The translations under genes and the position numbers were made by a program. From Erysipelothrix anatis (GTDB taxonomy: Bacteria > Bacillota_I > Bacilli_A > Erysipelotrichales > Erysipelotrichaceae), in assembly GCF_009828745.1 (NCBI RefSeq), contig NZ_WTSX01000001.1:186001-250000 (forward strand): a stretch of DNA of 64,000 nucleotides, written 5' to 3'. Under the pieces are notes generated by a model that ran no database searches, was not told where the DNA came from, and saw only the letters and a program-made list of their open reading frames with translations. Of the stretch, positions 1-8,553 are shown in pieces (position 1 is the stretch's first letter; each line of letters opens with the position of its first letter).

Positions 1-414
1 CGTCTCAAGCGGAAGTTTACCGAATTTTTGAGATAAAGCCACCCATCCACTGGGAATCCCTGGTACCGTCACTGGATCCAAGCCAAATAATGTAATTGCT
101 TCATCCCCTTTCGCAGTGATGGCATCTTTCGTCATCAGTCCAGGAGCTGCACCACTTGCATTCAGTCCATACATCTGACCTTCATGCCATACAATAGCAA
201 AACAATCACCGCCCAAACCATTACCACTAGGCTCAACTACAGTTAGTGCCGCAGCAGTCGCAATCGCTGCATCTATCGCATTCCCTCCGAGCTTAAGAAT
301 TTCTAAACCAATTTGTGACGCTAACGGACTTGCCGTTCCAACCATTCCCTTGCGCCCATAAATTAGATTACGACGCGATGGATAACGATGCATATATGGA
401 TCAAAGTTAATCAT
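1..414 (-). CDS. ggt: Gamma-glutamyltransferase, N-terminal part (cut by window edge)
   Basis: The first 138 residues are visible; the rest lies left of the window. The protein starts MINFDPYMHRYPSRR and contains the N-terminal Ntn-hydrolase pattern MVGTASPLASQIGLEILKLG followed by GGNAIDAAIATAAALTVVEP and GLGGDCFAIVW, typical of gamma-glutamyltranspeptidases. These transfer or hydrolyse the gamma-glutamyl group of glutathione or poly-gamma-glutamate. No signal peptide is seen, so this looks like the cytoplasmic YwrD-like subgroup. AGGAGG sits 6 bases before the ATG. The stop codon of the upstream transporter lies 11 bases before the start, so the two are probably co-transcribed. The catalytic Thr is outside the window. 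Confidence 0.9.
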   Translation of the reverse strand, partial: MINFDPYMHRYPSRRNLIYGRKGMVGTASPLASQIGLEILKLGGNAIDAAIATAAALTVVEPSGNGLGGDCFAIVWHEGQMYGLNASGAAPGLMTKDAITAKGDEAITLFGLDPVTVPGIPSGWVALSQKFGKLPLET

Positions 415-425
415 AATGTTTCCTC

Positions 426-1619
426 CTATAAGAATGCGACAAAGATTCCCGCAACAACAATTGAAAGTGTCGTTACAGTTGTCATTCCCGCTACCACATA
501 ACTTGGCATGATGTGGTCAAAGACAATTTGCTGTTCTATTTCATCATCAGTAATTGCTTTTGAAATTTCTTGTGAGACCAGGTATGTTGCTGGAAATCCA
601 AGATACTGTGCTAAAGCAACACCAAAAGCTAGATGTTTAGATTTTAGTAGTTTCCATCCCGGTAAAATAGCAAATACGACATATAGAACCGCAATGGTTA
701 CACCTAACGTCACAACGATATTCATGCCCAACGCCATAAGATCTGTAAATGTTACTTTTCCCAAAGATGGAATAATGGTGACATAAACGAGCATTGAGAA
801 GACACCTGATGCTTTTCCTTTTTCAAGAATACGTGTTGGTACAACATCGTAATAACCTAGAATCGCTCCAAATAACAATGACCAAATTGAATAGTTAATA
901 CTTGGTATAAGTTTCCCTAGCGAAACTGCAATCCAAGCAAAGCAAACTGCAATCATCAAACATACAAAATCTGTAAAATATTTAGTGTGCTTGGTTGCAA
1001 GTCCTTTTCGCTTCTTATCAGCACCTTGCGTTTGTTTAGATTCATAGGTTCCATCACGATATGCCGCTAGAACTGTTTTCGCTTCTTGCATACCGACATA
1101 CGATGCTGGATATGATCCTGCAAATTTTTTGACTGCATAGAGGATGGCTGCGAAAGCGGCAGGAACTACGAGTCCCAATTCTGCAGCTTTGCTACTCATA
1201 ATTTGTGTTGAGATAATTCCCCCATTTAGAACAGGAATGGCGACAATCGCATTTTCTTTTCCAATGATGGGTATTAAGATGAAGCACGTCACAATTACAA
1301 CGATCATTGACGCGACGGCTGTAACCACTGTTTTCCATTCGTCACGCAGTTGTTTTAAGTTAATCATTGTTCCCATATGGAAAATTAAGATTGCTGCTGA
1401 CATTGATGCAAACTGTGTCAAAAACGCTTGCTCAACGATGTCGGTTGGAAATACTCCCGTCATAAATCCAACCAAGAAAACAACCATAACAACGAAGACT
1501 GAGGATACCTTAGCCTTCGTAAAAACGCCCATAAAATCGGCGAACCCAAACACTAGCATTATTATAAAAAAATAGAATAAGCTATTGTTTTCTGTAAAGC
1601 TACTTATAATCTGTTGCAT
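426..1619 (-). CDS. Multi-pass membrane transporter, possibly GltS/ESS-like
   Basis: A 397-residue, very hydrophobic protein with about ten membrane segments in two halves, split by a charged loop near residues 190-220 (KQTQGADKKRKG). The first half has the glycine-rich stretch IPVLNGGIISTQIMSSKAAE and the second has LAQYLGFPATYLVSQEI, which recalls the inverted-repeat layout of sodium/glutamate symporters. I do not firmly recognise the family. The start MQQIISSF was chosen because AAAGGAG lies just before this ATG; an upstream in-frame start would lack such a site. It is immediately upstream of the gamma-glutamyltransferase, so import of glutamate or a gamma-glutamyl compound is a reasonable guess from context. 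Confidence 0.6.
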   Translation of the reverse strand: MQQIISSFTENNSLFYFFIIMLVFGFADFMGVFTKAKVSSVFVVMVVFLVGFMTGVFPTDIVEQAFLTQFASMSAAILIFHMGTMINLKQLRDEWKTVVTAVASMIVVIVTCFILIPIIGKENAIVAIPVLNGGIISTQIMSSKAAELGLVVPAAFAAILYAVKKFAGSYPASYVGMQEAKTVLAAYRDGTYESKQTQGADKKRKGLATKHTKYFTDFVCLMIAVCFAWIAVSLGKLIPSINYSIWSLLFGAILGYYDVVPTRILEKGKASGVFSMLVYVTIIPSLGKVTFTDLMALGMNIVVTLGVTIAVLYVVFAILPGWKLLKSKHLAFGVALAQYLGFPATYLVSQEISKAITDDEIEQQIVFDHIMPSYVVAGMTTVTTLSIVVAGIFVAFL

Positions 1620-1745
1620 ACACTTTCTCCTTTGTAATGTGTATGATTGTAACATAGTTTCACACATTATGTAACTATTTACAGGAACTAATTGAAAATG
1701 TTTCTGCCCGACTGTTTTATATGAAGACTATTTAAAATTACGCAT

Positions 1746-1775
1746 AAAAAAACATCACTTTTTAAGTGATGTTTT
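1746..1775 (-). terminator. Rho-independent terminator after the WcaJ-like transferase
   Basis: A 10-12 bp perfect stem (AACATCACTT / AAGTGATGTT, loop TTT at 1761-1763) is followed on the minus strand by a run of T. It lies directly after the stop codon of the gene at 1779-3122. Confidence 0.85.
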
Positions 1776-1778
1776 AAG

Positions 1779-3122
1779 CTAATCGTTACTTTCAAAACCT
1801 TCTGTGCTATCTGATTTGAAGAGAACAATGACTGTTCTTAAAATGAGGCGAATGTCAGACCAAACGCTGTAGTTTTCAATATATACGAGATCCATAAGTA
1901 ATTTATCATAAGGACTTGTATTATACTTACCTTCAATTTGTGCTATACCTGTAAGTCCAGCTTTAACACGAAGACGGTAACGGAATTCAGGTAATTCTGA
2001 TTCATACTTATCTACGTTTTCCGTCATTTCAGGACGAGGACCAACGAGACTCATGTCACCATTAAGAATGTTGATTAGTTGTGGCAGTTCGTCCATACGG
2101 ATTTTACGTAGAACACGTCCAACCTTAGTGATTCGATCATCATTTTCTGTGGAAGAGAAATTCTCCACATTTTCTTTCATTGTTCTAAATTTATAAACTT
2201 TAAAGATCTTGCCATCAATGGTATATCGATCTTGCGTAAACAGTACTTTTCCACCATCACCCAGCTTAATTGCAATCGCTGATACAATCCAAATTGGTGA
2301 TGAAATGACAATACCCGCGAGCGCTGCAACAATATCAAGAACTCGTTTGAAGAAACGTTGCTCCATAGTAAGCCCTGATACATTAACGTCTACCATTGGT
2401 TTATCATCAAAGGTAATATGTTCTCCACTTAATTGAATAACATCTGTAATTGATGGCGCAAAGGTAAAATTAATTGCATGCTCGTAGCAAACATCCACTA
2501 ATGGTTTACGCACTGACTCTTGTAAATCCGAAAAAATAACATAGTCCACTTTATCCACATATTTGCTTAAATCGCATTGTGAAGCATCAATTGTGTCAAT
2601 CACTCGATATTGAAGTTTGAAGCGTGAAATATAGCGTTGAATTTTTCGTACACTTACCTCAGGGTGATTCCCATCATAAATGATTAGTGCATTCACTGGA
2701 TCATTAATTTTGAAGTAAATCCAGTTTCCTAAATAAGCAAAGATGATTATCGCAATAATTTGAATCAATAGTACAATCAATAAGAGATCGAGTTGTTCCA
2801 ACCGGAATGAATGATTGTTGTTGGGATTCGTGTTCATAATCATAAGTTGTAAGTATGAGACAAAGTCAGTAAACATTACAGCAACAGTTGTTGAGAAAAT
2901 AATGGGTTTACTTTTCTTTTTTCCAATCTCAAAGTTACCATATACTGTGAGCATCAAGGTTCCAACTACAGCAAACGTCATCATTGTTGTCCCTAATGTT
3001 CGTGAGATATAATTCAGTCCGACATTTTGAAGTGCGAACACTTCAAAAAATGTATATCCTAACAAGACATACAATACTGCTTTTAATCCTACAATTATCA
3101 ATTTATTAATATTTGATTTCAT
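1779..3122 (-). CDS. Polyprenyl-phosphate sugar-1-phosphate transferase (WcaJ/CpsE-like)
   Basis: A 447-residue membrane enzyme predicted to start exopolysaccharide repeat-unit synthesis by moving a sugar-1-phosphate from a UDP-sugar to undecaprenyl phosphate. It has four N-terminal membrane segments (about residues 8-140), a Rossmann-like middle domain (about 145-240), a membrane entry helix (RVLDIVAALAGIVISSPIW) and a C-terminal bacterial sugar transferase domain with KFRTM (about 311), DELPQL (about 345) and GPRPE (about 360). The RBS GGAAGGA precedes the ATG. It has its own promoter and terminator, so it is separate from the operon at 3477-10005, which carries a second, shorter initiating transferase. 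The sugar cannot be told from sequence. Confidence 0.9.
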   Translation of the reverse strand: MKSNINKLIIVGLKAVLYVLLGYTFFEVFALQNVGLNYISRTLGTTMMTFAVVGTLMLTVYGNFEIGKKKSKPIIFSTTVAVMFTDFVSYLQLMIMNTNPNNNHSFRLEQLDLLLIVLLIQIIAIIIFAYLGNWIYFKINDPVNALIIYDGNHPEVSVRKIQRYISRFKLQYRVIDTIDASQCDLSKYVDKVDYVIFSDLQESVRKPLVDVCYEHAINFTFAPSITDVIQLSGEHITFDDKPMVDVNVSGLTMEQRFFKRVLDIVAALAGIVISSPIWIVSAIAIKLGDGGKVLFTQDRYTIDGKIFKVYKFRTMKENVENFSSTENDDRITKVGRVLRKIRMDELPQLINILNGDMSLVGPRPEMTENVDKYESELPEFRYRLRVKAGLTGIAQIEGKYNTSPYDKLLMDLVYIENYSVWSDIRLILRTVIVLFKSDSTEGFESND

Positions 3123-3166
3123 AAATAATCCTTCCGGGTTTGTTACATTACGTTTTATATTCTACG

Positions 3167-3185
3167 TTGTAGATGGGTTCTACAA
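3167..3185 (-). promoter_or_regulatory. Inverted repeat at the start of the WcaJ-like transcript
   Basis: TTGTAGA-TGGGT-TCTACAA is a perfect 7-bp inverted repeat just downstream of the predicted -10 box, at about +1 to +20. It could be an operator or a small RNA hairpin. No known regulator is recognised. Confidence 0.35.
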
Positions 3186-3187
3186 TC

Positions 3188-3216
3188 ATTCTATATTTTA
3201 CCATACTTTATATCAA
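3188..3216 (-). promoter_or_regulatory. Predicted sigma-A promoter for the WcaJ-like gene
   Basis: On the minus strand, TTGATA and TAGAAT are separated by exactly 17 bases, about 70 bases upstream of the ATG at 3122. Confidence 0.5.
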
Positions 3217-3426
3217 TATAGAAATTATGTGTGGATTAACATTAAATAGTTTTCAATTACAGATATGTAGAAATAGCGTCTAGTATCTCCTGACGATTCT
3301 ATCAGCGGATTAACAAATAGAACTTGATTCATTTTCTTCCTACTAAGAAAAGATTATCTGATTTGTCAATTATCTAGACCAACCTTGTGTACTTAAAGTT
3401 CTTTATAGCATATAAGTTCAATATAT
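3217..3426. other. Intergenic stretch with no recognised feature
   Basis: Between the promoter of the WcaJ-like gene and the terminator of the pyruvyltransferase operon I see AT-rich DNA with no open frame carrying an RBS and no strong inverted repeat. Confidence 0.5.
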
Positions 3427-3467
3427 AAAAAAAATCGGTATTTGTTAAAAACTATCAACAAATACCG
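3427..3467 (-). terminator. Rho-independent terminator of the exopolysaccharide operon
   Basis: An 11-bp perfect stem CGGTATTTGTT / AACAAATACCG (3436-3446 and 3457-3467) is followed on the minus strand by A then eight T. It ends the operon after the pyruvyltransferase gene. Confidence 0.85.
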
Positions 3468-3476
3468 TCGGATGTA

Positions 3477-4538
3477 TCATTTGTTTTTTATTGCATTTTC
3501 GAGTGTAGAGTAATCAAATTCAATATTTGAAGTATCTGCAACTCCCATCAGACTATCAATTAAGAGCTTGACTTGATGAACATTAAAATCATCAACAAAT
3601 TTTATGTTAGTGGATCTAGATAACCAATCATTGAAAGTTCCAGAAATTTTGTGATTTGTATTTGGTAGCACTACACAAGGTGTTCCAACCAAATATGCAA
3701 ATATCATGCCGTGTAATCTATCTGTAACTATAACCTTACTTTCACTTGCCATTTTCATATGCTCTTTCATATACATATCATTGTTTTCATATTTGTAAAT
3801 CTCAGCACTTACTGTGCTATCTTTATCAATTGTCGTAAGTCCTTCACTACGAACAAGTTCCTTCAAGGACGCAATCTTATCATTCGAAATTTTCTTTTCA
3901 TCATCCTCTCGAATCGTAAACATAACATCATATTTTTTTACATTTACGTCAAGGTTGAAATATTTATCTATTTTATTTTTATAGAAGAAAACTATATCAG
4001 GATTATTTAGTACATTGTTTTTTTCAAACAAAGTTTTCATCTCCAAGTAGCTTTTCGATTCTCTACCTGACATAGTAAGATCTTTATGTTCACCCAGAAT
4101 AGAAATTGATTTATTCAATAATGTACTTCCATAATCAGTATCTGTAAAGATTAATGATTGAGGAAATTGAACAATTTTGTGATTACTAAAGTATTTAACT
4201 AAAAAATTTCTACCAAAGTAAGCTTTAGGATAAAGGTCACCAAAACTACCTCCACCAACTAGACAGATAACATCAGTTTCTTTTAGTTGTTTTTTTATCG
4301 ATTTCAAATAGGTATAAGTTTCAGATACTCTAATCTGAATAACATTGACTTTGTCGTCGTATATTTCCTTTATGAAATCTACCTCTGCAGATTGAATCAT
4401 CTGATCACCTATATTTCCATAGTCGGGAGCTAGAAATAAAATAATATTAGGTACCTTTGAGGATAAGGTCAGTTTTTTTCTAGATGTTGCCGTTTTAGTA
4501 ACCTCGTAGAGTGGTATAAGTTTGTGTTTTAAATTCAT
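3477..4538 (-). CDS. Polysaccharide pyruvyltransferase family protein
   Basis: A 353-residue soluble protein of the CsaB/EpsO-type pyruvyltransferase family, which adds a pyruvate ketal from phosphoenolpyruvate to a sugar of a growing polysaccharide and gives it negative charge. Family signatures seen are PDYGNIGDQMIQSAE (about residues 38-52), the glycine-rich CLVGGGSFGDLYP, and the C-terminal DRLHGMIFAYLVGTPCVVLP (about 272-291). AAAGGAG lies 6 bases before the ATG. It is the last gene of the operon, directly before a terminator. Its DNA and that of its neighbours down to about 8500 look more AT-rich than the LCP and PTS genes, which fits an acquired polysaccharide cassette; I did not compute this. 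Confidence 0.85.
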   Translation of the reverse strand: MNLKHKLIPLYEVTKTATSRKKLTLSSKVPNIILFLAPDYGNIGDQMIQSAEVDFIKEIYDDKVNVIQIRVSETYTYLKSIKKQLKETDVICLVGGGSFGDLYPKAYFGRNFLVKYFSNHKIVQFPQSLIFTDTDYGSTLLNKSISILGEHKDLTMSGRESKSYLEMKTLFEKNNVLNNPDIVFFYKNKIDKYFNLDVNVKKYDVMFTIREDDEKKISNDKIASLKELVRSEGLTTIDKDSTVSAEIYKYENNDMYMKEHMKMASESKVIVTDRLHGMIFAYLVGTPCVVLPNTNHKISGTFNDWLSRSTNIKFVDDFNVHQVKLLIDSLMGVADTSNIEFDYSTLENAIKNK

Positions 4539-4559
4539 ATTATCTCCTTTAAAAATTAT

Positions 4560-5528
4560 TTATTTTGCTTTTATCCTATATCCAATTATTCCTAGCTTGG
4601 GACTTATTAGAGAAACCATCGCGATTAGCCTTTGTTTTTTTGTTGCGCTACTATCTTTATAAACTACTTTTGCGGTCCATTCAATTACGTTTTCCACTTC
4701 TTTTCTCACATCATCGAATTCATTTTTTGGTAATTGAATCGCAATATAGAACGCTTCCATCATCAATCGATTTACCGCAGCATCAGATAATGCTGGAAAA
4801 TTAATATTGATAAAATCAAGCTGCTTTTTTGCAAAATCCAAAGCTTCAAATCTTTTCATATTGAATTTAGATCTAATAATACTTCCTTCACGTTGCTGAT
4901 AAAACAAATATACATTTGGGGACACTGCAACATGTTTTGATTTAGAGAATAACCTGTAAGTGACATCTAGGTCCTCGCAAATTGCTCCATACGGATATTG
5001 TATATCTGTGAAAAGACTCGACTCATAGAGTTTCCCCCACGCACTTGTTGTCACTCCCTTTTGATATAGTAATTTTTCCAATGCATCTTCAGTTTCATAC
5101 ACCTGATAGTCTAAACCGGGGTTATTGTCAAAAACTGATATGCCCTGCTCCCCATAATGATTTACATAGTTACCAACAACTATTTGTGCATTTGATTTCT
5201 TATATATGTCGTACAAGTCTTCTAAAGTAGTGGGAGCAATAAAATCATCACTATCCAAAAGAAATAGTAAACTACCTTTAATCCTGCTAATTCCATAGTT
5301 CCTCGCATCAGAAAGACCACCATTTTCTTTATCAAAAACCTTAATCCTATCATCAATTTGTTCGTATTTTTTTGCAATGTCTCGACTATTGTCAAGTGAA
5401 CCATCATTAATAACCAATATTTCGAGATTTTCATATGTTTGTTTAACTACTGATTCTAAACAACGATCTAAATACCCTTCAACATTATAAACTGGAATAA
5501 CTATACTTATTAAAACTTTTTCCGACAT
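4560..5528 (-). CDS. Glycosyltransferase family 2
   Basis: A 322-residue GT-A glycosyltransferase that probably adds one sugar from a nucleotide sugar to the lipid-linked repeat unit. The N-terminal fold signature ISIVIPVYNVEGYLDRCLES, the ENGGLSDARNYGI motif and the metal-binding LLDSDD (about residue 87) are all present, as is the acceptor-side ICEDLDVTYRLF. The start MSEKVLIS was chosen because GGAGG lies 8 bases before this ATG, although earlier in-frame starts exist. It overlaps the end of the upstream polymerase gene by 44 bases, which suggests translational coupling. Donor and acceptor are unknown. Confidence 0.88.
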   Translation of the reverse strand: MSEKVLISIVIPVYNVEGYLDRCLESVVKQTYENLEILVINDGSLDNSRDIAKKYEQIDDRIKVFDKENGGLSDARNYGISRIKGSLLFLLDSDDFIAPTTLEDLYDIYKKSNAQIVVGNYVNHYGEQGISVFDNNPGLDYQVYETEDALEKLLYQKGVTTSAWGKLYESSLFTDIQYPYGAICEDLDVTYRLFSKSKHVAVSPNVYLFYQQREGSIIRSKFNMKRFEALDFAKKQLDFININFPALSDAAVNRLMMEAFYIAIQLPKNEFDDVRKEVENVIEWTAKVVYKDSSATKKQRLIAMVSLISPKLGIIGYRIKAK

Positions 5529-6780
5529 TTTCATTACCTCCGTCACCAATGATATCAGAAATCACAATTATAGACTGAATGAGCAAACCACTTCTCATCA
5601 CTTCACCCTTTCCATTAGCCACTAACAATATCAAAATAAAAGCAATTGCCAAAATTCGATTATTAATACCTAGTCTATTTATAATCACATAGAAACTTCC
5701 TATGTAAAGAACTGAGACATAGATTAACCCACCCATATACAAATCATTAACGAATCCAATATCTGATTGAGGTAGGCCATGAGATGTAGCCAATGCAATA
5801 CCGTAGACTCTGTGACCAGCACCGAAGATTAAATCTAACCCCTTTGGAAAGTGTATCATTTCATTAATAAGTACACCTATCGATCCACCTGTTGTTTCAG
5901 CATTTCCAGTAAAAACAGATATTACTTCTTTAAAACCAAAATATATCCACCTTAATGTATATGGACTTAAAAAATATAACACTATTGTGATACACAATAA
6001 AAACAAGACACTGTAAATCAAAAAGAGCAAGAAAATTTTATACTTTTTATTCTTAATAACGTAGTACAACCCTACAACGCTTGACCCGAGTAGAGCGATT
6101 ATTAATCCGAATCTACCGTTCGTTAAGATTGATGTTAGCAGAAATATAACAAGTGCACCAAAAGTCGCCAACGTAAATCTGCTTTTGAAAATATACAGAA
6201 ATGTAGCCAGAGTAACTAACATACCATGGTAAATTGGTGTAAAAAAGGTGTAGTCCCCACTTACTCCATATATTCTTGATCTAGAAATATATTGGTTTTC
6301 TGGGCCTCCTAAATAGTATAAATCCAACGCGAATCTATGAGCACTAGGACTAATTAACGTTATTAGAACAAACACAAACTGAAGGGTTGCGGTAATAAAG
6401 AAAATATCGAGAGTCTCTACACCGGATTTTCCACTAATTTCACCGTATAATTTAACTACTAAAAGTAAATTAGATACTTTAATGAGTATGAATACATTTT
6501 GAACAATTCTTAGCGGATTATCTGACAATAACGCAATAACTGTAAAATACATGCTCGCAAATATAACAACCAGAAAATAAATAAGTATTGATCTAGATAC
6601 TTTAATTTTTTTTACGAATAGTGTGTATAAAATTAAACAGACGAAAATTATTGCCTCGAATAACTCCGTAGGTATGTTAAAAAAAAGTTCGCTAAACCTA
6701 GGCGTATATATCACGAAGAATGCTAAAAAAACAACAAATAGTTTTTTTAGAGTTGATTTATTTAACATGAAATTTCTCAT
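5485..6780 (-). CDS. Wzy-like polysaccharide polymerase (O-antigen ligase/polymerase type)
   Basis: A 431-residue integral membrane protein with about ten to twelve hydrophobic segments and a large extracytoplasmic loop around residues 290-350 (GGSIGVLINEMIHFPKG, IFGAGHRVYGIALATSHG). Topology and position among glycosyltransferases point to a Wzy polymerase, which joins lipid-linked repeat units outside the membrane. Such proteins share little sequence, so the call rests on topology and context. GGGAG precedes the ATG. It overlaps the upstream glycosyltransferase by 4 bases (ATGA) and the downstream one by 44. Confidence 0.75.
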   Translation of the reverse strand: MRNFMLNKSTLKKLFVVFLAFFVIYTPRFSELFFNIPTELFEAIIFVCLILYTLFVKKIKVSRSILIYFLVVIFASMYFTVIALLSDNPLRIVQNVFILIKVSNLLLVVKLYGEISGKSGVETLDIFFITATLQFVFVLITLISPSAHRFALDLYYLGGPENQYISRSRIYGVSGDYTFFTPIYHGMLVTLATFLYIFKSRFTLATFGALVIFLLTSILTNGRFGLIIALLGSSVVGLYYVIKNKKYKIFLLFLIYSVLFLLCITIVLYFLSPYTLRWIYFGFKEVISVFTGNAETTGGSIGVLINEMIHFPKGLDLIFGAGHRVYGIALATSHGLPQSDIGFVNDLYMGGLIYVSVLYIGSFYVIINRLGINNRILAIAFILILLVANGKGEVMRSGLLIQSIIVISDIIGDGGNENVGKSFNKYSYSSL

Positions 6781-7823
6781 AATTTACTCCCAATTACATT
6801 TAAATATAAAGATTGCATTTCTTCGCCAATATTTTTCCCACTTAGTTTTTGATAATTCTTCTTTGACGCAGCAAGCATTTCGTTATAAGTGCTCTCATCC
6901 TCTAGAATTCTAACTACACTCTTGACAAAATCTTCTTTCGTACTTATTAAATAACTTTTATCATCTATAAACTCTATAAATCCGACATTCTCGGTGGTTA
7001 CTATTGGGACTGCTAGAACCGCAAATTCTGCAGCAGCTAGACCGAATCCTTCATAATCAGATGTTACACAAGCGACTTTAGTTTGACTCATTAAATAATA
7101 CGGATTTTCTAAATAACCTAGTAAAGAAACATTAGAAGTTAAATCTAGTTTACTAATGCGTTTTCTCATTTCTTCCTCTAAAGAACCCGAACCGATCATT
7201 GCTGCCTTTACATCTGGATCAATTTTTTTGAGCTCATTCACAACATCAATAAACAGAAAGGGATCTTTCTCTCTTTCGAATCGACCAACAAACATGCAAT
7301 CATAGACCTTTTCAGTATTTTCGTCCCGCTGAAAATATTCAAATAATTCTGGACGAAGTGGATTTGAAATGACTTTTACTTTTGGTGTTTTCTTTAGAAA
7401 TTTAGAACCCCTTATTACTGCATTGGAAACAACAAGAGTTAGATCGATTTTTTTTAAAAATATACTATGTAGTATTGATTTAAAATTGACGGTTTGTAAC
7501 CATTTCGGGTTTTGATGAAGATGGCTAACAATTCTAAACTTGTGAAATACCGATACTAATGTAGCCATGATACTAGCACTAAAATCATGGGCATGTACGA
7601 TATCAGGTTTAAAATCACTTATGATAGAATTGACTTCACTAAGCGTAAATTTATTAATTTGCAAATACTTAATGTTTCTATTTACTAGAACAGATTTAAT
7701 TGCACCATTTGGTGAGCAGTACACAACATCATTTCCGCGTTTCACCGATTCATCAATTAGTGTTAGTGCGACTTGCTCTGCGCCAGCATACTCGTTTGAC
7801 TTTAATAAATGTAGAATTTTCAA
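6777..7823 (-). CDS. Glycosyltransferase family 4 (GT-B fold), TTG start
   Basis: A 348-residue retaining glycosyltransferase. The N-terminal MKILHLLKSNEYAGAEQVAL is the typical acceptor-domain opening and VHAHDFSASIMA follows near residue 75. The donor domain has MFVGRFEREKDP (about 174) and the E-x7-E region YEGFGLAAAEFAVLAVPIV (about 257). The start codon is TTG with AAAGAGGT 6 bases before it, and no better start exists. It is 27 bases after the initiating transferase and overlaps the polymerase by 4 bases. It probably adds the second or third sugar of the repeat unit. Confidence 0.87.
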   Translation of the reverse strand: MKILHLLKSNEYAGAEQVALTLIDESVKRGNDVVYCSPNGAIKSVLVNRNIKYLQINKFTLSEVNSIISDFKPDIVHAHDFSASIMATLVSVFHKFRIVSHLHQNPKWLQTVNFKSILHSIFLKKIDLTLVVSNAVIRGSKFLKKTPKVKVISNPLRPELFEYFQRDENTEKVYDCMFVGRFEREKDPFLFIDVVNELKKIDPDVKAAMIGSGSLEEEMRKRISKLDLTSNVSLLGYLENPYYLMSQTKVACVTSDYEGFGLAAAEFAVLAVPIVTTENVGFIEFIDDKSYLISTKEDFVKSVVRILEDESTYNEMLAASKKNYQKLSGKNIGEEMQSLYLNVIGSKL

Positions 7824-7850
7824 ACTAAAACCTCTTTAACTACTGGCATA

Positions 7851-8513
7851 TTAACGAGCTCCTTCTCCTGTAACTAGTACCCCTAGCGTTTTAACAACTA
7901 TTTTTATGTCTGTCCAAAACGATAAAGTATCTATATACTCTAAGTCATACACTAATTTTTCGTTCGGTTTATTATCATATCCCCCAGTTACTTGGGCTAG
8001 TCCCGTAATACCAGGACGAACTTCAAGCCTTTCTTTGAATCCCGGGAACGTTTTCTCAAATTCTTCAATTAATTCAGGGCGTTCTGGTCTTGGACCAATA
8101 ATACTCATATCTCCTTTGATTACATTTAGAAACTGCGGTAATTCATCAATGCGTACTTTTCTTATAAATTTACCCACTCGCGTTATCCTCGGATCATTAA
8201 CTTCTGCCCACACCATACCCGTGGCCATTTCAGCATCTGTATACATGGATCTCAGCTTGTATATCTTGAATTCTTTCCCATTTTTCCCACTTCTGGTTTG
8301 CGTATAAAATGGTGATCCACTTGAATCTAACCTCACAATAATAGCAAATATAATAATTATTGCTAAAATTATCGGGCTGAATAGAATAGTGACTACAAAA
8401 TCTAATACTGGTTTAATAAACGAGTACAAGTTTTTTTCCTTAACTCTATTTTTATTCAGTTTTGAAATTTCCTCATTTGTGCTCGTTAGTTCTTGTTTAT
8501 TACCCATCAACAT
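7851..8513 (-). CDS. Initiating undecaprenyl-phosphate sugar transferase (short PglC/EpsL type)
   Basis: A 220-residue protein with one membrane segment (about residues 33-60, FVVTILFSPIILAIIIIFAI) and a C-terminal bacterial sugar transferase domain: KIYKLRSMYTDAE, RVGKFIRKVRIDELPQFLNV, SIIGPRPERPEL (about 139) and GLAQVTGGYDNKP. It starts lipid-linked repeat-unit assembly. It lacks the multi-pass and Rossmann part found in the 447-residue enzyme at 1779-3122, so the locus holds two different initiating enzymes. AGAGGAG lies 5 bases before the ATG. It is the second gene of the operon behind LCP2. Confidence 0.9.
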   Translation of the reverse strand: MLMGNKQELTSTNEEISKLNKNRVKEKNLYSFIKPVLDFVVTILFSPIILAIIIIFAIIVRLDSSGSPFYTQTRSGKNGKEFKIYKLRSMYTDAEMATGMVWAEVNDPRITRVGKFIRKVRIDELPQFLNVIKGDMSIIGPRPERPELIEEFEKTFPGFKERLEVRPGITGLAQVTGGYDNKPNEKLVYDLEYIDTLSFWTDIKIVVKTLGVLVTGEGAR

Positions 8514-8553
8514 AAATCTCCTCTTCTGTTCCCCCTATTTTCCCCTATCCATT

